A stretch of DNA of 20,877 nucleotides from an uncultured Coriobacteriaceae bacterium (GTDB lineage Bacteria; Actinomycetota; Coriobacteriia; Coriobacteriales; Atopobiaceae): assembly GCA_900543875.1 (NCBI GenBank), contig UQSV01000031.1, forward strand, positions 1-20,877, in the 5' to 3' direction. Of this stretch, positions 1 to 6,989 are shown in pieces. The notes under the pieces are model-generated. The model made no database searches and was not told where the DNA came from. It was given only the letters and a program-made list of their open reading frames with translations. Each line of letters starts with the position of its first letter. Position 1 is the first letter of the stretch. The position numbers were made by a program, and so were the translations under genes.

Positions 1-2324
1 ACGGGGCGCTCGCCCTCGAGGGCGCGCAGCGCGTGAAGCTCGAGCGCGGCGGCGCCCGCGCAGGTGGCGCGGCTCACGGCGGCCTTCTGGTAGCAGGCGT
101 CTGCCACCTCGATGTTTCCCAGCTGCCACTCGAGGTAGGCGAGGCGGTAGTAGCCCACGCCCACGCCCTGCGGATCAAAGGCCACCTCGAGCCAGCCCCG
201 CAGCTCCTCGGCCGCGGCCTCGTTGTCGTCCAGCAGCTCGTGGCAGCGCACGATGCGCAGCATCGCGGCCATGTCGAGCGGGTCGAGCTCCTGGGCGCGG
301 CGGGCAAAGGCGAGCGCCTCCTCGACGCGTCCGCGTTCGAGCAGCGCGCTGCTCATGAGGAGCTGCGCGCCGTAGTAGGCGTCGGGCACGAGCTGGGTCT
401 TCTCGCCCTCGGTCGCCATCAGGCGGTTGTAGAGGGTGCGCGAGACGTAGCTCATGAACTGGCGCCAGGTCCTGCCGTCCCCGTCGCGGTAGGTGTCGAG
501 CGCGTCGATGGGGGCGAGAAGGTCACAGAGCACCTCGATGGCCTCGCTGGCCTTGCCCTGCTGCAGCAGGTCGGTCGCGCGGTCGCAGCCACGCGACAGC
601 TCGTCTCCCTCGATGAAGTCCTCGACGAAGGCGAGCTGGTCTGAGGTCGAGAGCGAGCCCTCGATGATGTGGCGCGCGCACCTTTTGCCCGCCTCCACCA
701 CCGTGGGGTCGGCGTCGTTCTCGGTGAGGCGCAGGATGCGGCGCACCGAGCGCTCGGTGGAGCCACCCAGCTCGCGCACGACGCGCTGGGCCATGAGCTC
801 GCGGCGAGCGCTCTCGTTGATCGACATCTCGCTCACGTGGTCGACGCCCAGAAGGCGTGCCTCGAAGCTTGGCAGCACGCGGCTCGACAGGTCGACCGAC
901 TCGTAGCGGCCGCGCGGGCAGAAGCGCTCGGAGTCGAGCTCGAAGCCCTGCTCGGTGCCCGAGAGCCTGCCGTTGATGGTGGGGCAGCGAACGCCCAGGC
1001 GCGCGCAGACCTCGGCGGCGTCGAAGTCCTCCGAGAGGTCGAGCTCACGCAGCTGCTCGCGCGAGACGTCTCCCGAGAGCAGGCATGTGTGGTGGCTGGG
1101 CGTCTCGAGCGTCACGGCCACGAAGGCGTGGCAGATCCTGCGCGAGCTGCGGAAGGCGTGCGCGGCGAGTAGCAGCGCGCAGCGTTGGGCGTAGTCGGCC
1201 GCCAGCCGGTCGCGCATCTGGGCCGAGCAGCGCACGATGCGCCCCAGCTCGGGGGAGTAGACGCTTGCGGGCTGGGCCGCGGCCGGCACGAAGGAGCACA
1301 CGATCGCGGCGTCGCCTCCCATGAGATTCACGCGGAACTGCGCGGTGAGGCGAAGCGGCAGGCGGAAGGTTTCGATGCCCGCCGAGATGGTCTGGCGTAC
1401 GCCCCACTCGCCCATGACGTCGCTCATGCTCGCGCGCGGGATGGGTGTGGAGCCCAGCTGCGCGCAGATCGACGAAGCGAGCGCCTGGTTGAAGCGGTAG
1501 CAGTCCTCGATGGTGACCTCTTCGGGCTCCATGGTCCCCTGCGCGTGCTTGCGGAAGTGCTCCCAAGCAAAGAGCGCCCGGTTGAGGGCACCCTCGGTGG
1601 CAAGGACGCGCAGCATGTCGGCCCAGGCCACCGTGTCGTCGACGACGCGCAGGTAGAAGGTCTTGCTGCGGCCCGTGTAGACCACCACGACGCGAGGGAG
1701 ATGGGCGTCGGGGTCGAGGATGCCGGCCTCCCTCAGGCCGCGGGCGAGGTAGGCGCGGATGGCGTCGGCGTCAAAGTTGTCCTCGCTGCCAAGGTCGGGG
1801 CGGTAAAGACGGGCGATGCGCTTGAGCACCGCCCAGGGCCGCGGGTTGCGCGAGAGCCTGCGGGCAAGCCGCTCCATGTCGAGCAGATCGACCTTTTCGC
1901 CCTCGTCAGCCTTGCCGTTCTGGCCGGCGTCCTCGGGGACGTCGCCGCCATCGGAGTCGCCCTCGTCCTCGTGCTCGAGGTAGTCGGCGATGGCATCGAG
2001 GTCATCGTCATCGAAGGGCTGGTCGGGGCTGGCGCTCGAGCGCGGGAAGGGTCGTGGTTCGTTGGCGGAGGGGACTGCGCCGCCGTTCTCAACGGTGGCT
2101 GCAGCGTTCGGGGCGGGGGAGGCTGGCGTGGCGCCGGGGGCTGCCGCCTTGGCGGCCTTCTCGGTCTGCTCGAGGCCCTGGGGTGCCGGCGGGCGCACGT
2201 CCGCGGGGGTCTCCATGCCGCCGTTGCGCCTGCGATTGCGAGCGCGTCTCACCAGGGCGAGGGCGAGCACGGAGGCGCCTGCGGCGATGGCCGCCGCCAC
2301 GATGTCGAATCCATGGGTGCCCAA
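1..2324 (-). CDS. Membrane-anchored TPR-containing protein, 3' end cut by window
   Basis: An uninterrupted minus-strand frame of 774 codons runs from a TTG start at 2324 off the left edge of the window. The TTG follows a GGAG Shine-Dalgarno at about 7 nt; no ATG fits better upstream. Residues about 7-25 form one hydrophobic segment followed by an arginine-rich stretch, which suggests an N-in signal anchor. An Ala/Pro-rich linker and a very acidic stretch (about 101-143, including DDDDLD) follow, then a long alpha/beta region I do not recognise. From about residue 645 the sequence has helix-turn-helix pairs with TPR-like spacing (for example EEALAFARRAQELDPLD and GNIEVADACYQKAA), so the C-terminal part is probably a TPR scaffold for protein contacts. 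The biochemical role is unknown. It is divergent from the 127-aa gene at 2436 with a 111-bp shared upstream region. Confidence is high that it is coding, moderate for TPR. Confidence 0.75.
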   Translation of the reverse strand, partial: MGTHGFDIVAAAIAAGASVLALALVRRARNRRRNGGMETPADVRPPAPQGLEQTEKAAKAAAPGATPASPAPNAAATVENGGAVPSANEPRPFPRSSASPDQPFDDDDLDAIADYLEHEDEGDSDGGDVPEDAGQNGKADEGEKVDLLDMERLARRLSRNPRPWAVLKRIARLYRPDLGSEDNFDADAIRAYLARGLREAGILDPDAHLPRVVVVYTGRSKTFYLRVVDDTVAWADMLRVLATEGALNRALFAWEHFRKHAQGTMEPEEVTIEDCYRFNQALASSICAQLGSTPIPRASMSDVMGEWGVRQTISAGIETFRLPLRLTAQFRVNLMGGDAAIVCSFVPAAAQPASVYSPELGRIVRCSAQMRDRLAADYAQRCALLLAAHAFRSSRRICHAFVAVTLETPSHHTCLLSGDVSREQLRELDLSEDFDAAEVCARLGVRCPTINGRLSGTEQGFELDSERFCPRGRYESVDLSSRVLPSFEARLLGVDHVSEMSINESARRELMAQRVVRELGGSTERSVRRILRLTENDADPTVVEAGKRCARHIIEGSLSTSDQLAFVEDFIEGDELSRGCDRATDLLQQGKASEAIEVLCDLLAPIDALDTYRDGDGRTWRQFMSYVSRTLYNRLMATEGEKTQLVPDAYYGAQLLMSSALLERGRVEEALAFARRAQELDPLDMAAMLRIVRCHELLDDNEAAAEELRGWLEVAFDPQGVGVGYYRLAYLEWQLGNIEVADACYQKAAVSRATCAGAAALELHALRALEGERP

Positions 2325-2370
2325 GCGTCTCTCCTCTCGGCTCGCGTGCCGGCAGACCGTACCTGTATCC

Positions 2371-2382
2371 TTACTACTATAC
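2371..2382. promoter_or_regulatory. Possible overlapping divergent -10 elements
   Basis: The only AT-rich patch in the 111-bp divergent gap contains TACTAT (2375-2380) on the plus strand and, overlapping it, TATAGT on the minus strand. Each is a fair match to a sigma-70 -10 box for the 127-aa gene and the TPR gene respectively. No convincing -35 is visible on either side, so this is tentative. Confidence 0.35.
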
Positions 2383-2435
2383 CCATGCGCGCCGGCGCCC
2401 CTCGCGCCGCGCCTCGCCACACCCAGGGAGGACCC

Positions 2436-2819
2436 ATGACCCAGGACATCCAGGCACTCGCCGCTCAGGTGGTCGAGGCCATTCGCGCAACGCCCGAGCT
2501 CGCCCAGCGCCTCGTCGAGGCGCCTGCTGCAACCGTCGAGAAGATCTGCGGCGGCAACTCCGGGGTAGACCTCACGTCGCTCTTCATGTCCGTCCTCGAC
2601 AAGCTCGAGGGACTCGACGTCGACCTCTCGGGTCTCGATCTGTCGCGCCTCGACCTCGACGCGCTCGACCTCTCGAGGCTCGACCCCGCGCGCCTGCTCA
2701 GCATCGCCACCAAGCTTGGCATCGACGTCTCGAAGGTCGACATGGGCGCCATTGCGAGCAAGATGCTCGCGGGAGGCGGCCTCGGCGGCCTTTTGGGCGG
2801 CCTCTTCGGCGGCAGATAG
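2436..2819 (+). CDS. Small leucine/aspartate pentad-repeat protein, unknown function
   Basis: A 127-aa protein starts at ATG 2436 behind a strong AGGGAGGA site (2425-2432). The frame stays open far upstream, but that part is antisense shadow of the TPR gene. The N-terminal third is helical (MTQDIQALAAQVVEAIR). Residues about 60-87 are five consecutive five-residue units of the type LSxLD (LSGLD, LSRLD, LDALD, LSRLD, PARLL), which resembles the A(D/N)Lxx spacing of pentapeptide-repeat proteins but is too short for a confident family call. The C-terminus is glycine-rich (GGGLGGLLGGLFGGR). There is no signal peptide or clear membrane segment. It is divergent from the TPR gene and convergent with the DUF1015-like gene, with a large hairpin element after its stop. 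Function is not recognised. Confidence 0.7.
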   Translation: MTQDIQALAAQVVEAIRATPELAQRLVEAPAATVEKICGGNSGVDLTSLFMSVLDKLEGLDVDLSGLDLSRLDLDALDLSRLDPARLLSIATKLGIDVSKVDMGAIASKMLAGGGLGGLLGGLFGGR

Positions 2820-2828
2820 AATGCCGCC

Positions 2829-2908
2829 TGGGACAAATTAGCCCGGAGCTTTATCGTCCCAAACCGCAGGAAACGTGGGACAGAAAAGCTCCGGGCTTTA
2901 TCGTCCCA
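2829..2908. repeat. Double GGGAC/GTCCC hairpin element with inverted core
   Basis: Two units sit in tandem between convergent stop codons. Each starts TGGGACA and ends TTATCGTCCCA (2829-2861 and 2877-2908). Their cores are exact reverse complements: AGCCCGGAGCT at 2840-2850 and AGCTCCGGGCT at 2887-2897. RNA from either strand could fold into one long interrupted stem (outer GGGAC/GTCCC, 11-bp core, inner GTCCC/GGGAC) or into two smaller ones. The location between the 127-aa gene (ends 2819) and the DUF1015-like gene (minus, ends 2912) suits a bidirectional terminator or RNA stabiliser. There is no long T tract, so terminator function is inferred. Confidence 0.7.
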
Positions 2909-2911
2909 GGC

Positions 2912-3574
2912 CTAGGCGAAGCGATGCATGAGAAGTCCCGGCAGCGGCAGGACGCTGCCGTCGGACGCCTCGAGCTCCTCTTGCGTCACCAGCAGGGCAA
3001 GCGGGTGCAGCACCGGCGCGCGCTCGTCCAGGCTCCCCTGCCTCTCGCGCATGGCGTCTGCCACGAGCGCCGCTGCCGCAGCCTGCTCCTCTCCCGCCAC
3101 GACATGCCCCTCGAGCTGCCCAAACGTGGCGCAGATGGCCTCGACGGCCTCGGGGCGGCTCATGCGCCACAGCACGAGCTGCTCACCTGCGCGCTGCAGG
3201 TTGTAGAGCGGGGTCGAGGCGCGCGCGGCCCCCAGGATGTAGGAGAGCGCCACGTTCGCGGGGTAGGCGATCGTGACGGGCGCGTCGTGTGCCCCCAGCG
3301 CCTCGAGGTGGGCCGCCACCCGCTGGGCCTCGTCCTCGTACGCCTGCCCGCAGGCAACGCTCCCGCCCAGCTCGGACAGGTCGCAGCAGCACGCCACGGC
3401 CGTCGTCACCGCGCCGTTGGCGGCGTGGGCCACGAGGTAGAGCGCGCGCGACACGTCGCAGGTGTAGTCGCCCGCCGCGATGGCGGCGTCGAGCTCGGCG
3501 GCCGTGGCAAACGCGCGCGCCGCGGCAACGTGATCTGGCTCGGGACGCGTGCAGGAGAAGGGCGAGACGAGCAT
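2912..3574 (-). CDS. Shortened, diverged DUF1015-like protein of the serine locus
   Basis: This 220-aa protein starts at ATG 3574, chosen because AAAGGAG lies 6 nt upstream; an ATG at 3607 adds 11 residues but lacks such a site. Several stretches recall the DUF1015 family in order: APVTIAYPAN (about 98-107), TPLYNLQRAGEQLVLWRMSRPE (about 121-142, a charged-aromatic block), and HVVAGEEQAAAAALVAD (about 157-173), the position where typical members carry a D-G-H-H-R-like motif followed by alanines. That motif is replaced here by AGEEQ. Family members are usually near 400 aa and are often found beside serA and serC; this is about half that. It follows serA by 97 bp with a hairpin element between them. 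A role in serine metabolism is inferred from context only. If the motif is catalytic, this copy is probably inactive or altered. Confidence 0.6.
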   Translation of the reverse strand: MLVSPFSCTRPEPDHVAAARAFATAAELDAAIAAGDYTCDVSRALYLVAHAANGAVTTAVACCCDLSELGGSVACGQAYEDEAQRVAAHLEALGAHDAPVTIAYPANVALSYILGAARASTPLYNLQRAGEQLVLWRMSRPEAVEAICATFGQLEGHVVAGEEQAAAAALVADAMRERQGSLDERAPVLHPLALLVTQEELEASDGSVLPLPGLLMHRFA

Positions 3575-3633
3575 GGCGCTCCTTTCATGGGAAGGCGACC
3601 GGCGCACCCGCTTGGGCTTGCCGGCCGCCTTGG

Positions 3634-3668
3634 CTGGGACAGTTGCTCAGGCACCTATTGTCCCGGGG
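3634..3668. repeat. GGGACA/TGTCCC hairpin element, copy 1
   Basis: A 35-bp unit with inverted arms GGGACA (3636-3641) and TGTCCC (3659-3664) around a 17-nt loop. It matches 34 of 35 bases of the unit at 6136-6170 (difference at 3654, C versus T). It begins 3 bases after the serA stop codon in the minus direction. It may reduce read-through from serA into the DUF1015-like gene or protect the serA mRNA end. Confidence 0.75.
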
Positions 3669-3671
3669 ACG

Positions 3672-4835
3672 TTACTTGATGACGCGGACGCGGTAGACGG
3701 CCGGAATCTCCTTGAGGGCGGCAATCGTCGTGTCCTCGAGGTGCTCGTCGGTGTCGAACATCGTGTAGGCATTCTCGCCGGCGCTCTCGTTGACCATGCG
3801 CTGGACGTTGGCGTTGTCCTTGGCGAGGATGGCCGTGATCTGGCCGATCATGTTGGGGACGTTGGCGTGCAGGCACGCGATGCGGCTCGCGGCGCGCGCC
3901 TTGCCCATCGAGCAGGCCGGGTAGTTCACCGAGTTGGCGATGTTACCGTTCTCGAGGTAGTCCTTGAGCTCCGAGATCGCCATGTCGGCGCAGTTGGCCT
4001 CGGCCTCGCCGGTGCCCGCGCCGGAGTGCGTGGTGATGAAGGTGCTGGGCATCGCGACCGTCTTGGGCGTGGCGAAGTCCGTGGCAAACCACGAGAGGCG
4101 CCCGCCCTGCAGCGCCGCGTCGACTGCGTCCTCGTCGACGATCGTCTCGCGCGCGTAGTTGATGAGGACGGCGCCGGGGTTGAGCAGGCCCAGGACCTCG
4201 GCGTCGATCATGCCGATGGTGTCGGCCTTGCTCGGCACGTGCACGGTGAGGTAGTCGCAGCCGCGGCACAGGTCCTCGACCGTGCCCACGCGCTGCACCT
4301 CGCGCGACAGCACCCAGGCGTGCTCGACCGAGATGAACGGGTCGTAGCCAAAGACCTGCATGCCAAGGTCGACGCAGGCGTTTGCCACTTTGGAGCCCAC
4401 GTTGCCCAGACCCACGACGCCGATGCGCTTGCCCTTGAGCTCGCGGCCCACGAAGGCCTTCTTGGCCTTCTCGGCGTCGACGAGGATGTTGGGGTCGTCG
4501 GCGTGGGCGCGCACCCACTTCATCGACTGCACGACGCCGCGGCTCGACAGGATGAGCATCGCGATGACGAGCTCCTTGACGGCGTTGGAGTTGGCACCCG
4601 GCGAGTTGAAGACCACGACGCCCTTCTTGGCGTACTCGTCGATGGGGATGTTGTTGACGCCGGCGCCGCAGCGGGCGATGGCGCGGATGGAGTCGGGCAG
4701 ATCGTAGCCGTGGAGGTCGGTGGAGCGCATGAGGATGGCGTCGGCACTGGCCGTCTCGTCGACGAAGTCGTAGCCCTCGCCAAACTCGACCTTGCCGTCC
4801 TTGGTGATGTCGTCGATCGTCTTGATGTGACGCAT
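3672..4835 (-). CDS. serA: D-3-phosphoglycerate dehydrogenase
   Basis: SerA oxidises 3-phosphoglycerate to 3-phosphohydroxypyruvate with NAD, the first step of the phosphorylated serine pathway, in the cytoplasm. The 387-aa protein shows the D-2-hydroxyacid dehydrogenase plan: an N-terminal half of the substrate domain, the Rossmann motif GLGNVG (142-147), then YDP (acidic residue for the NAD ribose), catalytic Arg229 in NYARE, and catalytic His270 in THSGAGTGEAE. Residues about 316-387 form a C-terminal ACT domain (starting near RIACLHANVPNMIGQI), the usual serine-binding regulatory module. There is no extra ASB domain, so this is the short form. The ATG at 4835 follows GAAGGAGA. It is 42 bp after serC and surely cotranscribed with it. 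No serB-type phosphatase is in the window. Confidence 0.95.
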   Translation of the reverse strand: MRHIKTIDDITKDGKVEFGEGYDFVDETASADAILMRSTDLHGYDLPDSIRAIARCGAGVNNIPIDEYAKKGVVVFNSPGANSNAVKELVIAMLILSSRGVVQSMKWVRAHADDPNILVDAEKAKKAFVGRELKGKRIGVVGLGNVGSKVANACVDLGMQVFGYDPFISVEHAWVLSREVQRVGTVEDLCRGCDYLTVHVPSKADTIGMIDAEVLGLLNPGAVLINYARETIVDEDAVDAALQGGRLSWFATDFATPKTVAMPSTFITTHSGAGTGEAEANCADMAISELKDYLENGNIANSVNYPACSMGKARAASRIACLHANVPNMIGQITAILAKDNANVQRMVNESAGENAYTMFDTDEHLEDTTIAALKEIPAVYRVRVIK

Positions 4836-4877
4836 GGGGTCTCCTTCTCTGCGCGAGCGCGTCGCGCGAAGTGACTG

Positions 4878-5975
4878 CTAGTTGGTGTGGGCGGCCTCGA
4901 ACTCGTCCATGTAGTCGACAAGGGCACTCACACCCTCGACGGGAACGGCGTTGTAGACGCTCGCGCGCATGCCGCCCACGAGGCGGTGGCCCTTGACGCC
5001 CACGAGGCCGCGCTCGGTGGCGCCCGCGACGAAGGCGGCGTCGAGCTGCTCGTTGCCGGTGCGGAACGTCACGTTGGCGATGGAGCGGCTGGCGGGCTGG
5101 GCGTGGCCGTGGAACAGGCGGCTGTGGTCGAGGTAGTCGTAGAGCATGCCGCTCTTCTCGCGGTTCATGCGCTCCATGGCCTCAAGGCCGCCCTGCTCCT
5201 CGATCCAGTGGTAGACCTTGCCGCACAGGTAGATGCCAAAGGTGTTGGGGGTGTTGAGCATCGAGCCCTTCTTGGCCTGCAGGCGATAGTCGAGGTAGGA
5301 GGGGCAGCAGGGGAGCGCCGGCCCGTCTTTGATGAGGTCGTCGCGCACGATGACCACGGTGACGCCCGCGCATCCGGCGTTCTTCTGGGCGCCCGCGTAG
5401 ACGAGCCCGTAGCGGCTCACGTCGATGGGCTCGGCGAGGAAGCAGCTCGAGACGTCCGCGACCAGCGGGATCTCGCCGGTCTGGGGCAGCTCGTGGTACT
5501 GCGTGCCAAAGATGGTGTTGTTCTGGCAGATGTAGACGTAGTCGTAGCCCGTGGCCTCGGCAAGCTCGCCCACGCCCGCAACCTCGGGGATGCGGTCGAA
5601 GCCGGTGTACTCGCTCGTGGCTAGGATGTCGACCTCGCCGTACTTCCTGGCCTCCTCGCACGCCTTGTTGGCGAAGTTGCCGGTGACGAGGTAGCCCGCG
5701 CGCCCGGCGCCCATGAGGTTCATCGGGATGCCGGCGAACTGCAGCGTGGCGCCGCCCTGCAGGAACAGCACCTTGTAGTTGCTCGGGATGTCGACGATGC
5801 GGCGCAGGGTGGACTCGGTGTTGTCGAAGATCTTCTGGTACGCACTAGATCGATGGCTCATCTCCAGCACGCTCATGCCGCTGCCCTGGTAGTCGAGCAT
5901 CTCGCTGGCGATTTGGGCCAGCACGCTCTCGGGCAGGGCCGCGGGTCCTGCTGCGAAGTTGAAGACTCGAGCCAT
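4878..5975 (-). CDS. serC: Phosphoserine aminotransferase
   Basis: SerC transfers an amino group from glutamate to 3-phosphohydroxypyruvate, giving phosphoserine, the second step of the serine pathway. The 365-aa length is normal. The N-terminal FNFAAGPAALP and the glycine-rich LQGGATLQF (about 72-80) are family hallmarks. Lys198 in YAGAQKNAGCAG is the PLP Schiff-base lysine. The C-terminal RTGNEQLDAAFVAGATERGLVGVKGHR block and GGMRASVYNAVP complete the class V aminotransferase pattern. The start at ATG 5975 follows AAGGAGG at a good distance. It is the first gene of the serC-serA block. The 195-bp gap upstream carries a terminator-like hairpin and repeat belonging to the gene before it, so the serC promoter must lie between about 5990 and 6095. 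Confidence 0.95.
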   Translation of the reverse strand: MARVFNFAAGPAALPESVLAQIASEMLDYQGSGMSVLEMSHRSSAYQKIFDNTESTLRRIVDIPSNYKVLFLQGGATLQFAGIPMNLMGAGRAGYLVTGNFANKACEEARKYGEVDILATSEYTGFDRIPEVAGVGELAEATGYDYVYICQNNTIFGTQYHELPQTGEIPLVADVSSCFLAEPIDVSRYGLVYAGAQKNAGCAGVTVVIVRDDLIKDGPALPCCPSYLDYRLQAKKGSMLNTPNTFGIYLCGKVYHWIEEQGGLEAMERMNREKSGMLYDYLDHSRLFHGHAQPASRSIANVTFRTGNEQLDAAFVAGATERGLVGVKGHRLVGGMRASVYNAVPVEGVSALVDYMDEFEAAHTN

Positions 5976-6076
5976 GGTTCCTCCTTGCCGCCCCGTGGGC
6001 GCTTGGTTTGCCTCCGCTTTCAGGAAGGCACGTGTGCAAGTGTCATTAGGATACCCGCGTTGCGTGGAGGCGGCGC

Positions 6077-6092
6077 GTTACGCCTTGGTAAC
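6077..6092. promoter_or_regulatory. Small palindrome upstream of serC
   Basis: GTTAC (6077-6081) and GTAAC (6088-6092) are inverted around 6 bp, about 100 bp upstream of the serC start. This could be an operator half-pair for serC. It is short and may be chance. Confidence 0.2.
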
Positions 6093-6096
6093 GAAT

Positions 6097-6132
6097 GGCG
6101 CCCGCGAGCCTAGCGTGCAGCTCGCGGGCGCC
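6097..6132 (-). terminator. Perfect 13-bp GC hairpin downstream of the minus-strand YheO gene
   Basis: GGCGCCCGCGAGC (6097-6109) and its exact complement (6120-6132) enclose a 10-nt loop. Read from the minus strand it lies just beyond the repeat element after the stop at 6171 and is followed by ATTCGTT, only weakly T-rich. It probably separates the regulator transcript from serC. Confidence 0.6.
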
Positions 6133-6135
6133 GTT

Positions 6136-6170
6136 CTGGGACAGTTGCTCAGGCATCTATTGTCCCGGGG
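6136..6170. repeat. GGGACA/TGTCCC hairpin element, copy 2
   Basis: A 35-bp unit with GGGACA (6138-6143) and TGTCCC (6161-6166), 34/35 identical to 3634-3668 including the loop. It begins immediately after the TAG stop of the minus-strand regulator. The conserved loop (not only the arms) argues that it is one dispersed element family rather than two unrelated terminators. Confidence 0.75.
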
Positions 6171-6824
6171 CTAGTCCTGGGCCTTGGCCTCGTCGAGGTA
6201 GGAGTAGAGGGTGTACTTGGAGATGCCAAAGTACTTGCAGACCTTGGGGCCCGACTTCGTGATGAGGAAGGCGCCCGCGTCGTTGAGGTAGCGGACGGCG
6301 CGCACGCGCTCGTCCTTGCTCATGAGGGCGGCGGGCTTGCCCACGAGCTGCACGCTCTGCTCGATGAGGTCATCGAGCAGGTCTGCCACCGAGCGCACGA
6401 TGGGCTCGGGGTCGCCGGTGGGGTCGTCGCCGGGACCGGTGCCGGTGATCGAGTTGAGGGCGTCTGCCGCGGCGGAGAGCACCGTGATGTCATAGTTGAT
6501 GCCCAGGATGCCCACGGGAATGTCGTCCGCGTTGCGGATGAAGACGGTCGAGGAGCGCAGGATGCGGCCGTCGGGCGTCTTGGTGAGGTAGGCCAGGCGG
6601 TCGGAGAGCTTGTGGACCTTGCCGGCCTTCACGGCGTCGAGCACGATGTGGCTGGGGCCGTCGCCCACGCTGCGCCCCGTGACGTGGCCGTTCTCGATGG
6701 CGACGATGGACTTCTCGGGGTCCTTGGTCTCGAGGTCATGGACGACGACCTCGCAGTTGGAGCCAAACTGAACGGCGATGGCGTGTGCGAGACGAGCATA
6801 AAAGTCAGTCTGTGCGGCGTCCAT
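6171..6824 (-). CDS. YheO/DauR-family PAS-HTH transcriptional regulator (copy 1)
   Basis: A 217-aa predicted DNA-binding regulator. Residues about 5-120 form a YheO-type PAS-like sensor, recognised by CEVVVHDLET, the IENGHVTGRSVG turn, and SSTVFIRNADDIPVGILGINYDIT. After a Gly/Asp/Pro linker (about 128-142) comes the C-terminal helix-turn-helix of the DauR-like type, with the YLNDAGAFLITKSG lead-in and KVCKYFGISKYTLYSYLDEAK (a 21-residue block at about 194-214). The ATG at 6824 has an AAAGG site 7 nt upstream. It is divergent from a paralogue at 6990. Family members regulate amino-acid or other small-molecule catabolism (DauR controls D-arginine use); the ligand here cannot be read from sequence. 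Closeness to the purine genes makes them candidate targets, by inference only. Confidence 0.88.
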   Translation of the reverse strand: MDAAQTDFYARLAHAIAVQFGSNCEVVVHDLETKDPEKSIVAIENGHVTGRSVGDGPSHIVLDAVKAGKVHKLSDRLAYLTKTPDGRILRSSTVFIRNADDIPVGILGINYDITVLSAAADALNSITGTGPGDDPTGDPEPIVRSVADLLDDLIEQSVQLVGKPAALMSKDERVRAVRYLNDAGAFLITKSGPKVCKYFGISKYTLYSYLDEAKAQD

Positions 6825-6920
6825 GTTTTACCTTTCGCCAAAATAGCGAGGACAAGTTGGCGGGTTGTGTGCGGGCGCTGTGCCGTTCGCCCGTTCCGAT
6901 GTTTCGTTCTACCTGCAAAA

Positions 6921-6937
6921 ACTAACACAAAGTTAGT
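6921..6937. promoter_or_regulatory. Candidate operator, perfect inverted repeat
   Basis: ACTAAC-ACAAA-GTTAGT is a perfect 6-bp inverted repeat with a 5-bp spacer between the two divergent YheO-type regulator genes. Its right edge is 13 bp upstream of the TATAAT at 6951, that is, over the -35 region of the plus-strand gene. A dimeric regulator bound here would control that promoter and possibly the divergent one. The best candidates are the two flanking regulators themselves. Confidence 0.5.
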
Positions 6938-6950
6938 ATCGGTCACAAGA

Positions 6951-6956
6951 TATAAT
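6951..6956 (+). promoter_or_regulatory. Consensus -10 box for the plus-strand YheO regulator
   Basis: TATAAT at 6951-6956 is a perfect sigma-70 -10 box, 33 bp upstream of the GTG start. The matching -35 position (6928-6933, CAAAGT) is poor, which suits a promoter that needs an activator or is otherwise regulated through the adjacent inverted repeat. Confidence 0.55.
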
Positions 6957-6989
6957 AAGTTACGTCGAATCGATTCTGCGGGAGGCTCC

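Noticed and set aside
1185..2435. Upstream extension of the 127-aa gene to a 544-aa plus-strand protein
   Set aside because: The extension is antisense to the TPR gene, whose frame is open for 774 codons, and the ATG at 2436 has the strong ribosome site.
3549..4874. 441-codon plus-strand frame opposite serA
   Set aside because: It is a shadow of serA; no motif, no ribosome site, biased composition.
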